Shown: piece by piece, positions 33,310 through 45,337 of the stretch
Layout: each line of letters starts with the position of its first letter
Position numbering within the stretch: position 1 is the first letter of the stretch
DNA from: Mytilus edulis
Taxonomy: Eukaryota; Mollusca; Bivalvia; Mytilida; Mytilidae
Reading direction: 5' to 3'
Assembly: GCF_963676685.1 (NCBI RefSeq)
Contig: NC_092354.1
Span: 39,640,950 to 39,704,949 of the forward strand
DNA: 64,000 nt
The notes under the pieces: generated by a model
The model's database searches: none
What the model saw: the letters and a program-made list of their open reading frames with translations, nothing else
Told to the model about the DNA's origin: nothing
Program-made: the position numbers and the translations under genes

Positions 33310-33480
33310 ATAGTTACCAAAGGTACCAGGATTATAAGTCAGTACGCCAGACGCGCGTTTTGTCTAAATAAGACTCATCATTGACGCTCATATCAAAATA
33401 TTTATAAAGCCAAACAAGTACAAAGTTAAACAGAAACTGAGGGTCCAAAATTCCAAAAAGTTGTGCCAAATACGGTTAAG
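33310..33480 (+). repeat. R8 dispersed repeat
   Basis: It holds AGTACGCCAGACGCGCGTTT, ACTCATCATTGACGCTCATA and AGGGTCCAAAATTCCAAAAA. A reversed fragment is at 45185-45275. The type is common in mussel DNA. Confidence 0.55.
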
Positions 33481-33599
33481 GTGATCTAACAGTTTATACC
33501 ATTAGAAAACAAATTTCATTTTTATAGGGAATATGTGAGTGTCAAGGTAGCAATCAGATGACATAAATAACCAGCAGGAATTTAGAGGGTAACATCATA

Positions 33600-34310
33600 C
33601 ATATACACATGGAAAAAAGTATTGCAACACCAAATTGAAATTCAAATTATAAAAAAACTTTTGATGTTTTTGGTAAAAAATTTGTTGAAATAGAACTGGT
33701 TAAACATTATTTAAACATCAACTGAGTTTAAACAATAAATATCGACTCTATCAGTTCTTAGCTGCACATGCAGCTACTGTACTCGTAAACACTAAAACAG
33801 ATGTTTTTATCCCTTTTGTTTTCAACACTTAAAATAACCAAGTTTATAAATGTATGTTATTGAGACCTTGTAATTGGTCATCTACAACTTATAACTGCAG
33901 CAAGATGGCAGATATCCAGCATCAGGGAAGCATGTATGTCGCTGTGATTATTGCACGTATTGTTGGTCATCACCATTCCACTATAAGTCATTTTGGATAA
34001 AAAAAAATCAGGCAATAAACGATGTTAAAGACCTTCCGAGGTCAACAAGACTCCTATAACATCTGCTAGGGAAAATAAAATGTTATGAAGGTTGGTCAGA
34101 AGGAAACCCATTGCAAACAATACAATCCTAAAAACAGAATGATGGCCATACAGGAGCCTTTAAACAAGAACTGTTCGAGATCTGCTCGTCGCTTCTGGTT
34201 ATCGTGCGATAATACCATTTCGGGGACCCTTGCCTACGAACAGTCGACTTATGGCAGGATCAGAAGACGTTAAGATGCGGTCATCCGTTTGAATGGCGGC
34301 TGCGCACAAA
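33600..34310 (+). pseudogene. Tc1-like DNA transposon remnant
   Basis: It starts with the terminal-type sequence GGAAAAAAGTATTGCAACAC. Broken frames then give I-I-A-R-I-V-G-H-H-H-S-T-I-S (the HTH region) and, at 34085-34273, NRMMAIQEPLNKNCSRSARR...RRR, which aligns in style with the second HTH of Tc1 transposases. No DDE catalytic region or right terminus was found. Confidence 0.55.
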
Positions 34311-34849
34311 GTACTAATTCTTTGGCGTATAACGATCAACCATGTGGTGAACAATCATCTAAAAATTAATTTTGAAACATCTGACATTGTAAAGTTCGAC
34401 TACAGTCAAAGTTGTAAAATGCATTATTTGTACCAAAAAATACTGTTTTTTGTTATAAAGCTCAAAGCCGAATTTTTGCGCACCAAGAATGTATATTAAC
34501 TAAACAGATGAGGACTTATATATGTTTGTTTTGTTCATACGTTTAACGACAAAATTATTTTTATGTCTACCTGTACGAATTTCAAACGCGCATTTTTACA
34601 CCAGCAATGAAAACCTTCTTTCCTTGACGGGTAGACTTTATATACATAAATTAAGTGGTACAAGAAAAGCAAAATAAGTATGTTAATTTTGATGTATGCC
34701 TTTTTGTGATTCTTCGTTACATTTGTTGTTTTTATAGTGATATTAAGATGATAACACAATAATGACTGCTGTACCCCTATTTTTGACATTTTTACTCTTT
34801 GAGTATGTTTGTTTTGTTCATACATCGTTGACAATGTAATGGAATTTGA

Positions 34850-35060
34850 TGCGACTGTCATACAAGTGAGAGGTTTAGCTAGCTATAAAACCAGGTTCAA
34901 TCCACCATTTTCTACATTAGAAAATGCCTGTACCACGTCAGGAATATGACAGTTGTTATCCATTCGTTTGATGTGTTTGGACTTTTGATTTTGCCTTTTG
35001 ATTTTGGATTTTCCTTTTGAATTTTCCTCGGAGTTCGGTATTTTTGTGTTTTTACTTTTT
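34850..35060 (+). mobile_element. R5 interspersed repeat, copy 2
   Basis: It reads GCGACTGTCATACAAGTGAG, TATAAAACCAGGTTCAATCC, CGTCAGGAATATGACAGTTG and TTTTCCTCGGAGTTCGGTAT. It matches 22725-22875. Confidence 0.65.
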
Positions 35061-35108
35061 TTTATATAACCACAATGAAACTAAAAATATTTTTATATAA
35101 AATCTAAT

Positions 35109-35320
35109 TACTGTGGATTCATTTATTTTCGTGGGTACCAATTTTCGTGGATTAAAGAAAACTTGCATGTTCGTGGATATTTAATTTCGTTGTTTTGCCG
35201 AAGTCTGCATACAAGCCTTCAGAAAATTTGTTATTCGTTGAACATTTAATTTCGTGGTTAGACTCTACCCACGAAAGCCACGAAAATTGGTATCCAACGA
35301 ATAATTATGAATCCACAGTA
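35109..35320 (+). mobile_element. R6 palindromic MITE
   Basis: Ends TACTGTGGATTCAT and ATGAATCCACAGTA are perfect inverted repeats. Inner arms TACCAATTTTCGTGG and CCACGAAAATTGGTA, and repeated ATTTAATTTCGTGG, give a long hairpin. It ends 20 bp before the splice acceptor of the first Mab-21/MYND copy. Confidence 0.85.
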
Positions 35321-35340
35321 TACTTTAATTTAAGCGCTAG

Positions 35341-38300
35341 CAAGACAACTGTATTCCGATGAAGAAGATGACAGTGTTTGGCTGTTTGAAATACTTGAAA
35401 GTATTGGGGCAAATGATGATTATAGAAAAACTATTCAACGTGAAAGCATAAAACAGGAGATTCTTCGAACTTTTGGAGAAATATTTACCTGTTATTACAT
35501 GGGAGGAGCAGCTGAAGGTACAATAACACCAGGTACTTATATATTTTGTTAGATATTCTTCAGCTTTGTATCGATCTGATGAATAAAGCAACTTTATAAC
35601 CGATTGTATAGTATGTTCCAATTTTGAACTGTTAAACCATTGTCCAAGATTATAGGGAAGATAGGCCCCCAAAACTAGTTTCAACCCCCCCTAATTTGCA
35701 TGTGCTTTTCCAAGGTCTGGAGCAGCAATGCAGTGATTGTCTAGTGTTGTCGTGTATCGTATTTGCTATTCGTTCATTTTTTTGTACATTAATCAAGCAT
35801 TTAGTTTTCTCGTTTGAATTGTTTTCCATTTGTCTTTTCGGAAAATATATAAGTACCTGGTGTTACTGTCCTTTATATCAGGATACATGTTCGGTGTTGC
35901 AGACAGTACGTTGACCTAAATTTTCTAATTTCGCAGTTTCATGGTATCTTGTTGAGAGTTGTTTCTTCGGCTATTATCTTTTTTGTTTTACCAACATGAT
36001 ATCATTCTCTTACTTTTTGAATAAATGCAGTACATGTGATGAAATATCCCATTTATAATGTTTCAGATATCCTTAGAATTTGACAATAAGGTGATCTGCA
36101 TAGAAATTCTTTATTTTCTCTTTCGGATAAAAATTAGACAGAATGTAATCATATCGGCACCTTAACATCATACCAGCTCTTGTTTTATTTCCGGCAAACA
36201 TCATCCTACAAAACTTATAAAAGTAGTGTTTTATAGCCCAACACACTGCATTTGGGTTTGTGACGTGAACTGTTTATCATTATCTTATAATTCTACATTA
36301 CAATATGTGGACAGATCACGACTTGACAGACGAATACGGGAATACCTGCATAAAATGGTTTGCTTTTATAGATTGTTATTTGGATGGAGAGTTGTCTCAT
36401 TGGCACTCACACCATATCTTCCTTTATCTATAATATCACTTCATAAAAATAAGAACGTTTATCTCGCTAACATGTCTTGTATTTATTACGTTCTTAGCAT
36501 ACACTTATGCAAAAAGAAAGTTCTGTGTGCCTTGATTGTTTCATATCCTCCACTGATAAGATGGCATTTCCATTGTCTAGTGGTCATGTTACGAACTTGA
36601 ACTAACATGACATATCAATTTGGAAATGGCGGCACCAATTTTGGCAAATTTATATATAGTATATATATAAGGGCTTGACAAACGAATTAGTGAAATACTA
36701 AATAATATCATGTCATACAAATAGGTACGATTATCTGGCTAACCCTTGGAAACATTCCAGATGCCCTTCTTTAAGTAAACAATTTAATTTAATTGCAGTT
36801 AGAAAAGAGTATGTTTTTATTTTGATTATTATGTGAAAGGTTCATCTATCATGCTATAACATGTAAAACATCTAATTCTTAAATTTACAGATGAACCAAA
36901 TGACATTCATATCATGAAATGTGACAAAAGAATTCCTGTTATCGAAGACATATCAAAATCTGAAGGTTTTACGTTATTGATCGTACGAGAACTGGATACG
37001 CCTGCTGGGTACGTTAAACTCCAACTCGTATATAACACTGTACCGTGTACGTCTACAGACTGGCTTCTATTAAGTTCTATTGGTATACACAAATGTTTCA
37101 AAATTGATAAATTTGAAAGGATTGTTTTATTTGATTTTCTAATGGAACCAAGTACACGTCACTTATTTTCAAGACCAAACAACAAGCCTGCTGTTAAATA
37201 TGAGAAGTATTATGGTGTTAACATGGATACTGTTATATCTTATCAGCGCAAAATGTGGCCGACAATTGCGAATAAATGGCTTTCTCGTCAAAGACGTCAC
37301 GGCTGGCCTTCATCAGATATGATTCAAGAGCTGAACTCACTGGGATTCTTTGCTGTTAGAAAAGGTCATCCTTTTTCATCAGACATAGATTTGGAATGGA
37401 GAATATGTCTTTCATTACAAGAGCGAAAGCTTATGTTTAATTTGAAAGATGTGCAACATAAATGTTACATTGTTCTTAAAATGCTGAATCGAGATGTTAT
37501 AAACTTGGACTGCATTACTACATACCATTGGAAGACTTGTTTATTCTATGTAATAGAGGAGAGTAAAAGCAATGTTTGGGAAAAAATAAACCTATTTCAT
37601 TGCATTAAGCTTTGTATTAAGCAAATGTTAAGGTGGATTCAATGCGGGGTTTGTCCTAACTATTTTATTCCCAGAGATAATTTATTTGATGGAAAGTTAA
37701 AGGAGAGTTGGAGACTTCTATCAGAAAACATACTTGAGGAACTTTTAAATATAGGAATTGAATGCTTGTTGCTAGTAAAAAGAAACAATATATGTGACTT
37801 TGTCAGATCACGAGGATCATCAAAATGGTATCAAGTGCTTCAGGCAAACAGTAAACAAGTGCTCAATGAAGCCTTATACAACGTAAACGCAATTACTATT
37901 CAAATTACTTCACATGTTTTTAATACCGTAATACTAGAACAACCGTTTTACCTGGCCAATGGAAATGTTGCAATTTTCATAAAATTTCTTTGGTATACCC
38001 TAGGTCGCATTCAGAATGCGTGTAGTAGCACTATTACTGAACATACACACTACGAAACCAAACAATCTTTTTCGTTACTGTTACCATACGTCTACACATG
38101 TTTGGCTAGTAATGTATCTGCAATGGCTATTCACCATCAAAATCCTCAAGTCCGAGTTTTCCTTTTATTTGGATCTTTTATATACTTCAAAAAAGGTTAT
38201 TTACCTGGACGTTTGAAGTTTATTTCATTATTATATGCTCTTGGGTTGTATAAAGATTGTGAATGGTGGTTAGATCAACTAGACGAGGAATTTATAAAAT

Positions 38301-39064
38301 TCAGTCCATGTTTCTGTTATTGTAGATACATTAAAAATGATTTAACAATGACATATGCGTATATTATCCAAACTTCAAATTTAACGGTGTTGACATGCAT
38401 TTCGTTTCTTCCAAGCGAAATTCAAATTATTCCTGATACATTGACATTTGAAATGTTCAGATATTTTGGTATCTCTTTAACAAAAACTGACAAAACGTTC
38501 GAGTATTGTCTTTGGCATTACAGAGCAGTTGTTGACTGCAATATATACTTTTACCTACTAAAATATGTAACGAAAAAGAAACTCGGAAATATTTCTGATT
38601 ATAAAGACGATATTGATAATATATATACCTTGCTACATGTATTTGGGAGAAATATCAGACATCGTGATGTAGCCAACAATGTGTTGGCTTGGATATTTTG
38701 CTCTGAACAATTACTTCCTTTAGCGATAATCTGCTTAAGCTTCTCTTGAAAAGTGATGAATTCCTCGGACTTATGTTTCATGATATTCACAAAAGAAAGG
38801 CAACGGAAACAATACCATTTTAATGCAGGAAAAATACACATGTTAGTTATTGTATACCACATATGGTTTGCAAGGAGGCCAACCGCTATTGATTTCTGCT
38901 TTCAATGCTTTACTTTTAGCGAAAATAAACTACTTAAATGTAGCAAATGCAAAATATCAACATACTGTTCAAAAAAATGTCAAAAAATAAACTGAAAGAT
39001 TCATAAGGCTATTTGTAAAATTGTAAGACAGTATCATAAAATTCGATATTTTACTGTCCAATAA
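35341..39064 (+). pseudogene. Mab-21/cGAS-like + MYND fusion gene, copy 1 (two in-frame TGA)
   Basis: Exon a is 35341-35532 (192 nt; GCGCTAG to CCAG|GTACTT) and exon b 36891-39064 (TTTACAG to TAA). Exon a and the start of b form the nucleotidyltransferase core: an N-terminal helix (DDSVWLFEILESIGANDDYR), a Y-M-G-G-A-A-E-G loop, then N-D-I-H-I-M. Next come Mab-21 hallmarks: WPSSDMIQELNSLGFF, KGHPFSSDIDLEWRICLSLQ, CYIVLKMLNRD, TTYHWKTCLFYVIEE, PNYFIPRDNLF. The C-terminus is a MYND finger (C-F-Q-C, C-S-K-C, Y-C-S-K-K-C-Q). Two TGA codons (38747-38749, 38993-38995) stand where copy 2 has TGG; no frameshift separates the parts. The second metal-binding Asp expected in D-x-D is His. A pseudogene or null allele is most likely. 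No start codon exon was found upstream; a palindromic repeat ends 20 bp before the exon a acceptor. Confidence 0.8.
36340..36435 (-). mobile_element. R2 fragment in the intron of Mab-21/MYND copy 1
   Basis: It holds GGATGGAGAGTTGTCTCATT and GGCACTCACACCATATCTTC, the reversed start of R2. A short R1 piece (TTTTCTCGTTTGAATTGTTT) lies at about 35805. Confidence 0.5.
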
Positions 39065-42000
39065 CTATATACACAAGTTTAAAGATGTTGTTTAAACTTT
39101 ATTGTTAAAATTGATAGAATAAAAAAGTATCATGATAACACATTCCCGATTTCATGTATAACAGTTAGTTTGAGACAAATACTGGTTAACTAATATTAAT
39201 ATTCCATAAAACTATTTAGAAATAAGGAATACATATTTTTCCCATAAACATGATAAAGGAAACTCAAGTAGTAAATATAATGAGTGCTTGGCAGTTTGCA
39301 TTTGTACTTTAAGGTGAATAGAGAATCCTAATTAAAATTCATAGAATGTTTTGAAAATTTTTCAAAATGTAGTTTATGTCATGCTTTTTTCCATTGTAAA
39401 ATAAAAAGTATGGGTCACCGAACATTTTCACGATACAGGTTCTGCAAAATTGTCAGATTGATTATAGATTACGCATGGCTAATCGAATTTTGTGTGATAA
39501 AAAGAAAACGACACCATTAATTTTTTTTTTATAAAATGTTAGAAGATAGCTCATAGAACATGCTTTCAAATAATAAAAAAGAAAAACAATTAGTCAACGA
39601 TCTTGTTTTCTAGCAACATATGAAAAAAAGGTAAATTATCACCTCATTATTTTTTAAGTTTATTTGTCCGAATGATCTCCACTACTATCTGATAAAGCTC
39701 CCCGTAGGTTGCAAAATTCAGAAAAAATAGAAAATACTGACGTAACGATGATAAAACACATAATTTCTATATCAATATGAAACGTCTTGCTAATTAATTA
39801 CATCCTACTCTGAAAATTTGCAATTTTCATTGAAGATCTAGACAAATTGTCATCGGCTACTTCACAATCCAAGATGAAGAAAGACACCATAGCTACCTTT
39901 AAATTTATAGTCCATCATGCAAGTCTACACACGTTTAAAAGTGCTTTGGGAATAGAGCATTTCAGCTTTACTGCAATCTAAATATAGTGTTAACCTGAAC
40001 TGTCTTATTGATGTATATTCTATTAACTTGATAAATTGTTTTACCATTTTGAAAAGAGGCAAAATATATCAGAGGGACTGTCAAACTCATAGATCGAAAA
40101 TACATTGTCAACGCCATAGCTAAAAACTAAAAAGGCAAACATGTATGCGTCTGTCTCAAGTCAGGAGTCTGTAATTCCATTGTTTTATATAAATAATGCC
40201 GTTAGTTTTCTCGTTTGAATTATTTTACATTGTCTTTCGGGGCCTTTTATAACTGACATAAACACAAACAGTTACCGTTATTTTTTTCTAAATTGACATT
40301 TTGGGTATATGACATTTTAAAGATATTAAGTTGATTATAATGGTTGAAACTGGGTTTTTTTCTCATTCGATTCAACCCAATTTTACAGTTTTCGAAAGCC
40401 CAACTATAATATGTGTTTCACATTATTGGCATTTGTTAACAAAACAATCATAATGGTGTGTTAATAAAAACTATTGTAAAGAAACCATAGGGTTCGATCA
40501 ACAGTGAACCAATGCAAATTATCGTGATAAAATTTGAAGGTAAAATATAGTATAGATTGATAACACATATTATTAGATACACATATTAATCGTTGCTTTA
40601 ATGAGTTGTAAACTATATTAAAAAAATGACACAAACAACAGTATAGTAAAGCAATATTTCGGATTACAGGCTTAGTTCAGAAATAAATCAGTGTGAAATG
40701 TACCAATTATTTAAACAGAAAAATATTGAAACGAAACATGTGAACAAAGGTAACCATAGATTAAAAGTGGAAACATTGGGGATTGTTTCCCTTCGTAATA
40801 ACTGAACTCTCATACTTGAAAACAGAACGTTTCTGTATTTTTTCACAAGTGACAGATTAATGAAATTCTAAACTTGACTTGATCATTATCTGTTTCATTT
40901 AAATTTTTGAAATGGGTTAAGCCAGTGTAATTAATAGAGGGTTTGAACATGTCAAATGAAATAAAGAAAGTCGTATCATATAAAAAGTATCGTTTTAAAA
41001 AAAAGAAGTAAATACTGTTTATATTTTTAAGACATAATTTATACACGAGCATAGTCAAACCATGTAATCAAATGGGCATACCATTTCAAATGACTATTGG
41101 TAACATTTGAAAATCTATTGTTTTTTTTTAAAGAATAACATGCATAATTTTGTAGCATATTCATCAAAAAAACGGCCATATAATCAACTTGTCTCTGTTT
41201 TCTTTATGTTTTAACATGTTTGCATCCTTCTGTTTTAGTAGATATTTTAATCGTAAAAAGAAAAATCATAAAAATACTGAGCTCTGAGGAAAATGGTGGA
41301 TTAAACCTGGTTAATTCGATTGATAAACAAACTAGTTGTAAATTTGTTATACATTTTAACATATAAAAAGCTCGCATACTTGTTTGACTTCATGTTAAGT
41401 TCACTCATTCTTTACTTACTTACTCTACTTACCTGCAAGACATTCCTTCTGCATGCGACAATACATTATCTTTTTTTGTAGTTCCTGAATATCATTTGAT
41501 CCCTAAAATAATGTTCACTCAATATTGATGGACTGTCCTTTTTGCTGTAGACGTTGATCCAGAATGACGTCATGTCTTCAATAAACATTCATGAAGTAGG
41601 GACCGCAGATAAAAGATTTTGCACGAAATACATCTTTTAGGGTAACGGAAAATAGACATTGATTGTATACACTTATCAAGACGCGTTTCTGCAAGATTTT
41701 GAAATTAAAATTGATGTATCTACTTCCCAGTAATGCATTGAGGTTTTGAATCATGTTGAATAACTGTTTCAGTAATATTCAAAAGGGGTACCAACAACAC
41801 CATTCGAAGAAAAACAGAAGAAATTACCAAAAAGGGAAAACATTTAAAAAACCATAAAACTAGACACCACTTACAAAATAGAAATAAAAAATGATACAGC
41901 AAAAAGATTGTTTTCACAAAATAACAAAGATGATAGTTTATGTGGTCAGATATTGTGTCACTGGTGGAAAGTAGAATATTGTCTTCTTGATTATGTTAAT

Positions 42001-45000
42001 TGTTATACGGTGGCTTTGAATGTATTTTTCAATCAAATATAATTAATGTTATCAAAATATTTTTTAAATAAAATAATTTGAGTGTTTCGTTTTAATTATT
42101 GATATTTGATATAAGACCTCTACTTTGTCTCATTTTCAATCATACCACATCTCCTGGATTTAGGTGTGGTGACATAAATTGAACATAAGGCAAAAAAAAG
42201 GTTATAATTATTATATCAGTATGCTATAAGGTCACACAAAACAAATCAGACCAAGTTAAATAAACATATGTGTTGAATTAATAACATCCGTTATATAAGC
42301 AAACTGCTGAAACATATTTAGGAACGTGTTAATGATAATCCAGCGACTCGTCTGATTTTGATCAATAAGAACTGAATTGGCAAAAAACTGACTCAAAACT
42401 AAAACTACTTACAAGCCTTTGCTAGACATTAAGTAATGAACATTAACCAACATCACAGTAATTTCAAATTGAAGTACATATATTGCCGACATAAAGACTT
42501 AAACCCGATATCTTCAATTAGAGAATATTAGTCAATACATTTACCATGTTTAAACATATTCTTTATGTCATGCATAGTCCGTAGTGATTTCGTAAAGCAG
42601 ATGATAATCATCATGCTTTGTTTCCCGGTACCACATATAAACAGTAAACGAGAAGAATGATGAATGATAAAAAGGACTTCGTCAATTTGCCAATATTGAT
42701 TCTTAATGTCATTTCAATCATTACACCATATCAAATGAATTAAAAATGAATAAAGAACTGCAGATAAGACAAGCAACATATATATTGTTAAACATATCAG
42801 CAATTTATAATTTCACAAATCAAAAACTTATTGGAATTAGCGACAGACACAATTGGAAAAAAAAACAACCAAAACAAACAACTCTTTATTCCTTCTACTA
42901 CCAATCAAAGATAGTTAACGAATCTCAACATAAAAGATGTACGTGCGCGGAATGCTCGTTCTGGACTAGTAATTGCTGTTCGCTCCCTGTTATAAGATTA
43001 ATAAGAGATATTTATAAGAGATATTTTTGATTGTTATCATACTTTTGTTTTTGTACTATAAAATGCAGTATTAGATAAGGTAGGGTGAGAATAAACATAT
43101 TCTCCAGCAAGGGTCATTACATGACTGTAGTTTTGGATATTCAAGTTTGATAAGCGAATAAAGCACACCTTGTTATACTTTATCATAATGATGTTCACTA
43201 CGTTATAACTACAATAAAGCAACGTAGAGATCATAAACTATCAACCATTTAATCTATCATTCTTATTGTTCAATGATTATATTTAAGTATATTCGAAAAA
43301 AGGTTTAAATTACATATATAAAGTGAATTTACTTCAAAATTACTGAGACGAAACCTATAATGAATGAGATAATTCTGTTGTTAATTGTCGACCCACAAAG
43401 CTTTTTAAATGTATAATTTAAATGTACTAAATATTTGTCTTAGTTACCTGTACAATCTGATCGTATCCTTGTTTTTCATATGTTTACATTGGAAATAATG
43501 GAATAATGTTAACTAACATAGTATCCGGCTAAATGCATATTTAGAGCTTTTGTGGAATGGAGAAGTGTAAAACTTTAATGTGTCGTGGATTACTACCTAA
43601 AAGACAAACACAGAAGAAGTCATGCAAAGATAAACGGCATGTGCCCAGAAGTAACCAAGAAGGTAAATCATAATATTATAGATACCAAAGTGAAGTTTGA
43701 AGTCTACAGAAACCATTAGAATTCTCAATGTTTTGTTCATTACAGCATACAAATAAATATGACATTTTATTCACATATGTTCAATATGTGATGCGTGTTT
43801 CATGTAGTGTCTATGCTTAGACTGGCATAAATTCTGCAACATGCTCAATAGTTATATAGGAAAAGAGATTTATTAAACAAGGTCAAAATTTTATTGAAAT
43901 GATTATTGTTTATAAATGTTGTTTTAACAGACTATGTTTAGTTGTAAACTCTGCTTTATACTTACAAATTGACCACACAGCAGGATAGTTTGACAGCAAC
44001 TCGAACGAGTTTAAATTACATTATAAACTTTTAAAAGAACCTTTTGGAAGCCAAGAGGCCTTTATCTATCCTTAATCTGCTATTCGGTTGAACTTGTTTT
44101 ACATTTTGTCATGTTGCGGCCTTTTATAGCTGACTAAATGGGTTGCAGTTAATGATGACGTCTGTTTGGCACTGGGTCATTGGTCGATAGTTACCATGGT
44201 AATGATATGCCAGCTCATTGTTTAATATTAATTGCCACAAGAAACTTTCAATGACGTTGTATATACACTGTTTTTCAAACCAGATAATCTGGAAATAAAT
44301 CACAATATCCAATTGCACATACAATAATTAATCATAAGTTACCCAAAGCACAACAATATAATTCTCTTACAATACGTCCCTTCTAAATCAGATTGGCGCC
44401 CGTTATAATATTTGTCGACAATACTTCATGTAATCGTAGACTTATATTTATGTTTAAACAAATCAATCATTCATTGGTCAGGAATCGAAAAACTGAACTA
44501 AAATGCTGGAACATTTTATTGTAGATTAATAGTTAAGATTGGTGTCTTTATAAATGACGATAAAGAATGTACCAAAGTAGTAGGTCCAGTAACACCGCTT
44601 TTTGGCCCCAAAATATAGAAGTTTTACAAAATTGTTAAAATGTAAACTTTTAGTTATTTATTGGAAAGTAGAATGCTTCTGCTACACAGATATGGGCTGT
44701 ATTAGACAATACAATGCACATATATTTGGTGATACATGTAGCATCAATAAGTCATTCTAAATTACGGAAATCATCACAATTTTAGCATTTTAAATTTCAG
44801 ACGGTTTTCGTCTTATATTAAAGTGGCCACATTTGTGTTCATTCTTAATATTAAAATGTAAGTTGTATTTGATGATAATACATAACATATATAAAGGTTG
44901 AGGATGAACACTTTCATTTTTTACCAAAAAACATCTGAAAAGAGACATTTTTTGGATATTTGATAGATTTTTCATATTTAAGCTTGAATCGGAGCGTTTT

Positions 45001-45337
45001 CATTGACTAAATCAGTTAAAATCTTTTACATAACTAATTGATTTAACTGAAATAGACATTTAAGTGTTAAACAAATCTTTCGTTAGATGAACCTGAAAAA
45101 GAACCTACTCCTTTACTTCTATTGTATGTTAAACAAAATATAAATCTTAAGAATAGAATTATTATGCCAGTGTCTGATTGTACTTGTTCGGCATTATAAC
45201 TATTTTGATCTGAGCGTCACTGATGAGTGTTATGTAGTCGAAACGTGCGTCTGGCGTACTAAATAATCCTGGTTTTTAAGAAAACTAATTTTTGCTGTTT
45301 GTATCAATACCTGATTATAATCCGATTTTAGCTCCAG
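39065..45337. other. Intergenic region between the two Mab-21/MYND copies
   Basis: No supported gene. Small reversed fragments of R4 (40065-40140) and R1 (40185-40262, 44085-44135) and an R8 fragment (45185-45275) are visible. The longest frame (42746-43030, 94 codons) has no recognisable motif. A missing 5' exon of copy 2 may lie here, but I could not identify it. Confidence 0.55.

Noticed and set aside
42746-43030. 94-codon frame with several Cys and Trp
   Set aside because: No family motif, no paralogue in the window and no splice or leader evidence.
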